64,000 nucleotides of DNA from positions 62,001 to 126,000 of the forward strand of contig CAYHQQ010000003.1 of assembly GCA_964358855.1 (NCBI GenBank), in the 5' to 3' direction. The notes beneath the pieces are model-generated. The model was not told the origin of the DNA. It saw only the letters and a list, made by a program, of their open reading frames with translations, and made no database searches. Of this stretch, positions 62,015 through 64,000 are shown in pieces. How positions within the stretch are numbered: position 1 is the stretch's first letter; every line of letters begins with the position of its first letter. The stretch is from UBA2396 sp038042175. Its GTDB lineage: Bacteria; Planctomycetota; Phycisphaerae; Phycisphaerales; UBA1924. The position numbers were made by a program, and so were the translations under genes.

Positions 62015-63736
62015 TCAGTGCAGGACGCGGAAGACTTCGGTCTCGTCGGTGAGGCCGGCGGCCACCTTTTCGTGGGCGTCGTCGTGCATCGTGCGGAAGC
62101 CCGAGGCACGCGCGGCGTCGAAGAGCTGCAGCGCGTCGGCGTTCTGGGCGGCGAGGCGGCGAAGTTGCTCGGTCATGATCATCAGCTCGTAGACCGCGAC
62201 GCGACCGCGATATCCGGTGCCGTAGCACGTCTCGCAGCGCAGGCCGTTGAAATTTCCGGCCCCCGCGCACGCCTTGCACTTGCGGCGCAGGAGTCGCTGG
62301 GCGAGCACACCCAGCAGCGTGGAGGTGATGAGGTAGGGTTCGATTCCGATGTCGACCAGGCGTGTGATGGCGCCGGGCGCGTCGTTGGTGTGCAGCGTGG
62401 CGAGCACCAGGTGTCCGGTGAGCGACGCCTGGATGGCGAGGTCGGCGGTTTCCTTGTCGCGGATCTCGCCCACGAGGATGACGTCGGGGTCCTGTCGCAG
62501 CAGGCTTCGCAGTCCGCTGGCGAAAGTCACGCCGCGTTTCACGTTCACCTGCATCTGCGAGATTCCGTCGAGGTGGTACTCGACGGGGTCCTCGATGGTC
62601 ATGACGTTGCGGCTTGTGCGGTCGATCTTGCCCAGGGCGGCGTACAGGCTGGTCGTTTTGCCGCTGCCGGTGGGGCCCGTCACGAGAATGATGCCCGTGG
62701 GCCTCTCGACCAGGTCCATGAACTGGCCCTGCATCGCCTTGATCATGCCGACCTGGTCGAGTGAGAGCTGGGTCTGGGTCTGGTCGAGCAGACGCAGCAC
62801 CAGGCGCTCGCCGTAGACCGTGGGGATGCACGAGAAGCGGATGTCGATCTTGCGGCTGCCGATCCGCACGCTCGTGTGACCGTCCTGGGGGCTGTGGCGG
62901 TTGGCGATGTCGAGCTCGGTCATGACCTTCATGCGCGAGCTGATGGCCGGGGCGAGGGAGATGGGCGGGGTGAACGCGTCGGTCAGCATTCCGTCGATGC
63001 GGAAGCGGATGACCAGCTTGTTCTCCATCGGGTGGACGTGCACGTCGCTTGCCCGCCGGCGCAGGGCCTCGAACAGAATCATGTTCACCAGGCGAATGAC
63101 CGGTGTCTGGCGGGCGAGTTGCAGTAGGTCGGTCGACTGGCCGGCGGTGCCGGCGGCGGCGGCGATGACGCTCTCGTCGAGCGGCATCTCCTCGATGATC
63201 TCCTCGACCAGGCCCTGTCGCTGTTCATACCCGCGGTTGATCAGGTTGGCGACCGCACCGCGCGGGGAGAGCACCAGCCGGATGGGTCCCTCGAGAAAGT
63301 CCTCGATCATCGTGTAGACCGAGGGCGAGAGGGGCTGGGCGGTGGCGACAACCATGACGGCGGCGACGCTGCCGGGCGAGGCGGGCTCCTCCTCGATCCC
63401 CGCGAGGTGGTGCTGACGCGAGATATCCGCGGGCACCAGCTCGTAGTAGCGAGACGCCGAGTCGGCGATCTTGGGTTCGGCCACGTAGCGCAGTCCGGTG
63501 CGTTTGGCCAGGAGCTCAAGCCCTTCGTGCTCATCAATCGCCAGCATCGAGAGCAGTGAATCCCAGGGCTCCTCGTCGGAGCCGTCCAATTCGCGGAACT
63601 GCTGGAGCTGTTCGGGAGTGAGCTTGAAGGGCGAGAAGAGGTCGGCGGCCCGCGAGAGCTCGCGCGGCGAGGGCCCGCCGCTCATGCGTGAGGTGCCCGT
63701 GGTGCCATTCTCGCCGATCGGTCGTGTGGGATTCAT
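62015..63736 (-). CDS. gspE: Type II secretion / type IV pilus assembly ATPase GspE/PilB
   Basis: A 573-residue hexameric ATPase that drives pseudopilus or pilus assembly from the cytoplasm. An N-terminal MshEN-like part is followed by the catalytic half. Walker A GPTGSGKTTS lies near residue 350, the Asp box is in IEDPVEYHLDGISQ, Walker B in VILVGEIRDKETA, and the His box in ATLHTNDAPG. A tetracysteine zinc site (CKACAGAG...CETCYGTGY) follows. It is 3 bases downstream of the secretin gene, so they are co-transcribed. Confidence 0.95.
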   Translation of the reverse strand: MNPTRPIGENGTTGTSRMSGGPSPRELSRAADLFSPFKLTPEQLQQFRELDGSDEEPWDSLLSMLAIDEHEGLELLAKRTGLRYVAEPKIADSASRYYELVPADISRQHHLAGIEEEPASPGSVAAVMVVATAQPLSPSVYTMIEDFLEGPIRLVLSPRGAVANLINRGYEQRQGLVEEIIEEMPLDESVIAAAAGTAGQSTDLLQLARQTPVIRLVNMILFEALRRRASDVHVHPMENKLVIRFRIDGMLTDAFTPPISLAPAISSRMKVMTELDIANRHSPQDGHTSVRIGSRKIDIRFSCIPTVYGERLVLRLLDQTQTQLSLDQVGMIKAMQGQFMDLVERPTGIILVTGPTGSGKTTSLYAALGKIDRTSRNVMTIEDPVEYHLDGISQMQVNVKRGVTFASGLRSLLRQDPDVILVGEIRDKETADLAIQASLTGHLVLATLHTNDAPGAITRLVDIGIEPYLITSTLLGVLAQRLLRRKCKACAGAGNFNGLRCETCYGTGYRGRVAVYELMIMTEQLRRLAAQNADALQLFDAARASGFRTMHDDAHEKVAAGLTDETEVFRVLH

Positions 63737-63739
63737 GGG

Positions 63740-64000
63740 TTACTGGCCACCCGCCGGTGAAGAGGCCCTGGCCGGGATGCCGGGCTCACGGATCTCCAGG
63801 AATTCAACGGTCCCGGGGCGCAGGGGTGGCAACTCGGGATTCACTCCAACGGTCTTCATCGGTCCGCTGGAGATCAGGTGGACGTCACCGAATTTCTCAT
63901 CGCGGAGCACGCGGGGCGTGAGGAAGACGTAGAGCGTGGTCTTGTTGTACGTGTGGTTCTGGTCGGTGAACAGAGCGCCGATGACCGGAATATCCATCAG
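63740..64000 (-). CDS. gspD: Secretin (GspD-like), C-terminal end only
   Basis: An open frame that enters from the right edge with its stop at 63,740, about 86 residues. The sequence begins in the secretin signature: VPIIGxLF-type DIPVIGALFTDQNHTYNKTT and LYVFLTPRVLRD, which forms the outer-membrane pore. The final residues are Pro rich. Its pairing with gspE supports a type II secretion or type IV pilus system continuing past the window. Confidence 0.85.
   Translation of the reverse strand: MMDIPVIGALFTDQNHTYNKTTLYVFLTPRVLRDEKFGDVHLISSGPMKTVGVNPELPPLRPGTVEFLEIREPGIPARASSPAGGQ

Overview
The window reads as a high-GC bacterial chromosome, most likely a planctomycete of the Phycisphaerae type. 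That placement is inferred from the mix of multihaem respiratory genes, dense ATGA/GTGA gene overlaps, the rpmF-plsX-fabH order and the style of the mobile-element genes; no rRNA is present to confirm it. A 36 kb integrative element occupies the middle.

Left chromosomal arm (1-21.25 kb). A partial gene and a 21-bp degenerate tandem repeat precede a compact type II restriction-modification locus (D12-class adenine methylase, divergent XRE regulator plus a PD-(D/E)xK nuclease-like protein, with a palindromic operator between them). A large minus-strand operon (11.27 down to 2.99 kb) follows. It encodes a four-cluster Fe-S protein, two NrfD-type quinol-oxidising membrane subunits, a small soluble protein, a protein with 13 canonical and two CX3CH haem sites, a membrane-anchored tetrahaem protein and an octahaem HAO-like cytochrome. 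Together they look like a modular quinone/periplasm electron-transfer complex that could serve hydroxylamine or nitrite chemistry. Divergent from it are a NapG-like ferredoxin and an ECF sigma factor. Next come a lipoprotein fusing a phosphatase-like domain to a haem-binding sensor domain, and an RND efflux pair with two small redox or membrane genes.

Integrative element (21,255-57,396). It is bounded by a 23-bp direct repeat that is the 3' end of tRNA-Lys(CTT). The intact tRNA lies at the right end beside a tyrosine integrase whose reading frame runs into the tRNA. It carries an XRE/ImmA pair with a GIY-YIG protein and an SF2 helicase-nuclease, an XRE plus four-helix membrane protein pair, and a DUF932 protein. 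The mobilisation block has a coupling ATPase, a MobF relaxase-helicase and four small proteins of one probable family. Also present are a Fic protein with half-site repeats at its start, an SNF2 helicase with a type III Mod/Res pair, and a Gabija-like OLD nuclease/UvrD helicase pair. A second integrase module has lost a catalytic histidine. No VirB4-like or pilus genes were seen, so it is best called an integrative mobilisable element carrying a defence island. A tRNA-Pro 3' fragment inside it points to an earlier, nested insertion.

Right chromosomal arm (57.4-64 kb). tRNA-Lys, rpmF, plsX and fabH (fatty acid/phospholipid start-up), an FHA-GAF-SpoIIE phosphatase, a hairpin pair, and convergent gspE with the end of a secretin gene.
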